Shown: positions 62,286 through 64,000 of the stretch, in pieces
Layout: each line of letters opens with the position of its first letter
How positions within the stretch are numbered: the first letter of the stretch is position 1
Origin: Pseudodesulfovibrio indicus
Lineage (GTDB): Bacteria > Desulfobacterota > Desulfovibrionia > Desulfovibrionales > Desulfovibrionaceae
Length of the DNA: 64,000 nt
NCBI RefSeq assembly: GCF_001563225.1
Contig: NZ_CP014206.1
Span: forward strand, 806,001 to 870,000
Reading direction: 5' to 3'
Notes under the pieces: model-generated
Database searches by the model: none
What the model was told of the DNA's origin: nothing
The model's input: only the letters and a program-made list of their open reading frames with translations
Made by a program: the position numbers and the translations under genes

Positions 62286-62336
62286 AAAGCGCCTGTATTC
62301 CGAGTCCCGGACCGGAATACAGGCGCTTTCGCCTTT
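62286..62336 (+). terminator. Terminator after the zinc-ribbon gene
   Basis: A 16-bp perfect stem (62286-62301 with 62314-62329) followed by CGCCTTTTT. Confidence 0.88.
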
Positions 62337-62529
62337 TTCGGCTCCGGCCCGTTTCTCTCCCGCCGCCTCCCGGCCCCCCCATTGTTTGCCGTTGCCTGCC
62401 GATCGCTAGCCATTCGATAGCCGATCGTTCCCGGGCCGCCTTTGGCGTGGGCTGCCCCGACCGCGGAGGAACGTCGCTTCCTGCCGAATTCGCAGGATAA
62501 ACGGTCTTTCCTGCGCGGGGGCGCGAAAA

Positions 62530-62609
62530 CCCGTCAAGCTGTATTTTCCTACCTCTCGGCTCCGCTCGGCAGCCGATCGCTCCCCGGCCCGAAAACCGGG
62601 TCTATGCTC
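62530..62609 (+). promoter_or_regulatory. Shared phage-type regulatory block upstream of tail tube B
   Basis: CCCGTCAAG (62530-62538) and CTGTATTTTCCTACCTCTCG (62539-62558) are followed by GGCCCGAAAACCGGG and TATGCTC (62603-62609). The same GGCCCGAAAACCGGG also precedes the holin box. The distance between the two parts is 10 bases, about one helical turn, shorter than in the other three copies. The rest of 62337-62529 shows nothing assignable. Confidence 0.62.
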
Positions 62610-62656
62610 GTCGCAAGCCCGGGGCGCGTCCCCGAAACACAAGGAGCCGAACGAAC

Positions 62657-64000
62657 ATGAGCATAGCCACTCCAGCCATCACCAACTTCACCGCCGGGGA
62701 GATCAGCCCCCGGCTGGAGGGGAGAACCGACCTCTCCAAATACTTCAACGGCTGCCGGGTCCTGGAGAATTTCCACGTTCACCCGCACGGCGGCACCTCC
62801 CGGCGATCCGGCTTCCGGTTCGCGGCCGAGGCCCTGAACCCGGACAGGCCGGTGCTGCTCATTCCCTATGAATTCAGCGCCAAGCGGACCTATGTGCTGG
62901 AGTTCAGCGAAAACGACGCGGGCCAGGGCCGCATGCGCGTCTTCACCCGGCACAAGGCGGTGATGAACGGGGCGGCGGAGTATGTCCGGAGCACCCCGTA
63001 CACCGCCGCCAATTTCGACAAGTTGCGCTACGCCCAGACGGACTCCTCGCTCATCCTGGTTCATCCGGGCCACCCCGTCCGCGAGATAACCCGCGTGGCG
63101 GACAACGACTGGTCCCTGGTGACCATGTCGTTCGAGGGCCGCCCCGACGAGTGGGCCACCGGAAACTATCCCTCCTCCGTGTGCTTTCACGAGCAGCGCA
63201 TGGTCCTGGCCGGGACCCCGAAGCAGCCCGCCACCATCTGGCTCTCCCGCACGGGCGAGTTCACGGACTTCCGGCTGCGCACGCGGGAGGTCCCCCTGGA
63301 AGGGTGGGAGACCCGCGAGATCAAGGATAGCAACAACGACGGGGTGCGCAGCGGCAAGGCCGGGGACACCGTGAAGCTGCTCGACGGCGACGGGTTCGAG
63401 GCCCGCGACGCCCTCAAGGGTCAGCACCCGGACGGAACCACCCGCTACTACCGGTACAAGGGCAAGAAGAATTACGTGGCCGACGGCGCGGACCTGACCC
63501 TGATGTTTGCCGACAGCCCCGGCATCAACCAGCTCGAAGCCATCTGGAACCCCTACGGCCAGCTCAACGGGAACGCCTGGGAATGCTTCGAGGTCGGGGA
63601 CCGCACCGACGCGGCGGCCGGGGACGCTCCCCTGGACGACGACGCCATCGAGGTCACCCTGTCGGGTCGTCAGGCCAACTCCATCGAGTTCGTGGTCCCG
63701 CGCCGCTCCCTGTGGATCGGCACCGCGGGCGGGGAGTGGACCCTGACCGGTTCGTCCGGCGACCCGCTCACCCCGGAGAACGTCAAGGCCACCCACGAGG
63801 GGACCTCCGGCGCGTCCTCCACCCGGCCCGAGGCCGTGGGTTTCGCCACCCTCTACGTCCAGCGCGCGGGCCGCAAGATCCGCGAGATGTCCTATCGGTT
63901 CGAGTCCGACGCCTACGTGTCCAAGGACCTGACCATATTGTCCGAGCACATCACCGAGGGCGGGCTGACCGGCCTGGCCTACGTCCAGGAGCCGGACTCC
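62657..64000 (+). CDS. Phage tail tubular protein B-like (T7 gp12 type), 3' part outside window
   Basis: 448 residues visible, open to the right edge. The start ITNFTAGEISPRLEGRTDL and the following YFNGCRVLENFHVHPHGGTS (20 residues) are the recurring opening of podoviral tail nozzle/tubular B proteins. Later PYEFSAKRTYVLEFSEN and AVGFATLYVQRAGRKIREM (19 residues) also fit. It would form the tail nozzle below tail tube A (encoded at 33300). AAGGAG is 10 bases before the ATG. No other phage gene is near it inside the window. Confidence 0.85.
   Translation, partial: MSIATPAITNFTAGEISPRLEGRTDLSKYFNGCRVLENFHVHPHGGTSRRSGFRFAAEALNPDRPVLLIPYEFSAKRTYVLEFSENDAGQGRMRVFTRHKAVMNGAAEYVRSTPYTAANFDKLRYAQTDSSLILVHPGHPVREITRVADNDWSLVTMSFEGRPDEWATGNYPSSVCFHEQRMVLAGTPKQPATIWLSRTGEFTDFRLRTREVPLEGWETREIKDSNNDGVRSGKAGDTVKLLDGDGFEARDALKGQHPDGTTRYYRYKGKKNYVADGADLTLMFADSPGINQLEAIWNPYGQLNGNAWECFEVGDRTDAAAGDAPLDDDAIEVTLSGRQANSIEFVVPRRSLWIGTAGGEWTLTGSSGDPLTPENVKATHEGTSGASSTRPEAVGFATLYVQRAGRKIREMSYRFESDAYVSKDLTILSEHITEGGLTGLAYVQEPDS

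Overview
The window is a GC-rich bacterial chromosome segment. Its gene content fits a Desulfovibrio-like member of the Desulfovibrionales (an inference from family content, not from a marker gene): a DUF116 protein beside fmt, QueH in place of QueG, a eukaryote-type UDP-galactopyranose mutase, a glnD/PII/amtB nitrogen block and a molybdopterin oxidoreductase near moeA/mobB. Housekeeping genes are dense and mostly in short operons with good Shine-Dalgarno sites.

Layout. 1-3.0 kb: end of an RND efflux operon with a divergent TetR regulator. 3.1-6.5 kb: thioredoxin, a thioesterase/TIM-barrel pair, an orphan gene and a CBS-ACT protein. 6.7-12.3 kb: phage-type genes (holin, terminase large subunit, a DUF2824-like protein, a long repetitive Asn/Asp/Ser-rich protein) with a TPR lipoprotein gene antisense among them. 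12.5-20 kb: FlxA-like protein, PatZ-like acetyltransferase, glycosyltransferase, pstSCA without pstB. 20-29.6 kb: moeA/mobB, a 1.3-kb repeat island, def-fmt-DUF116, aspS, hisS. 29.7-35.5 kb: molybdopterin oxidoreductase, small lipoprotein, RsmB-like methyltransferase, a T7-type tail tubular protein A gene, a frameshifted HD-GYP protein. 35.5-41.6 kb: nitrogen block (asparaginase, DsbA/FrnE-like, GlnD, PII, AmtB) with a sigma-54 promoter. 41.8-49.2 kb: sirtuin, galE, chemotaxis receptor, frameshifted chrA, hemW, queH. 49.3-53.3 kb: RHS core remnant with two orphan C-terminal cassettes and candidate immunity genes. 53.3-62.3 kb: VOC protein, sfsA, DMT transporter, hotdog thioesterase, kup, M24 peptidase, glf. 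62.5-64 kb: start of a T7-type tail tubular protein B gene.

The most unusual pattern is that phage particle genes are not in one prophage. Holin, terminase, tail tube A, tail tube B and an RHS gene lie at five places spread over 56 kb of ordinary chromosome. Four of these loci share an upstream block: CCCGTCAAG plus a T-rich tract, then 75-83 bases downstream a TAtgCTC-like box just ahead of the gene. The T-tract holin, the particle genes and the RHS gene therefore look like one dispersed regulon, resembling a domesticated phage or gene-transfer-agent-like system. The second notable pattern is a family of intergenic elements with conserved flanks around long hairpins whose arm sequence changes from copy to copy while staying self-complementary. 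A caution: four frameshifts in the window are each repaired by adding one base to a short G or C run, or next to one, so some apparent gene damage may be sequence error.
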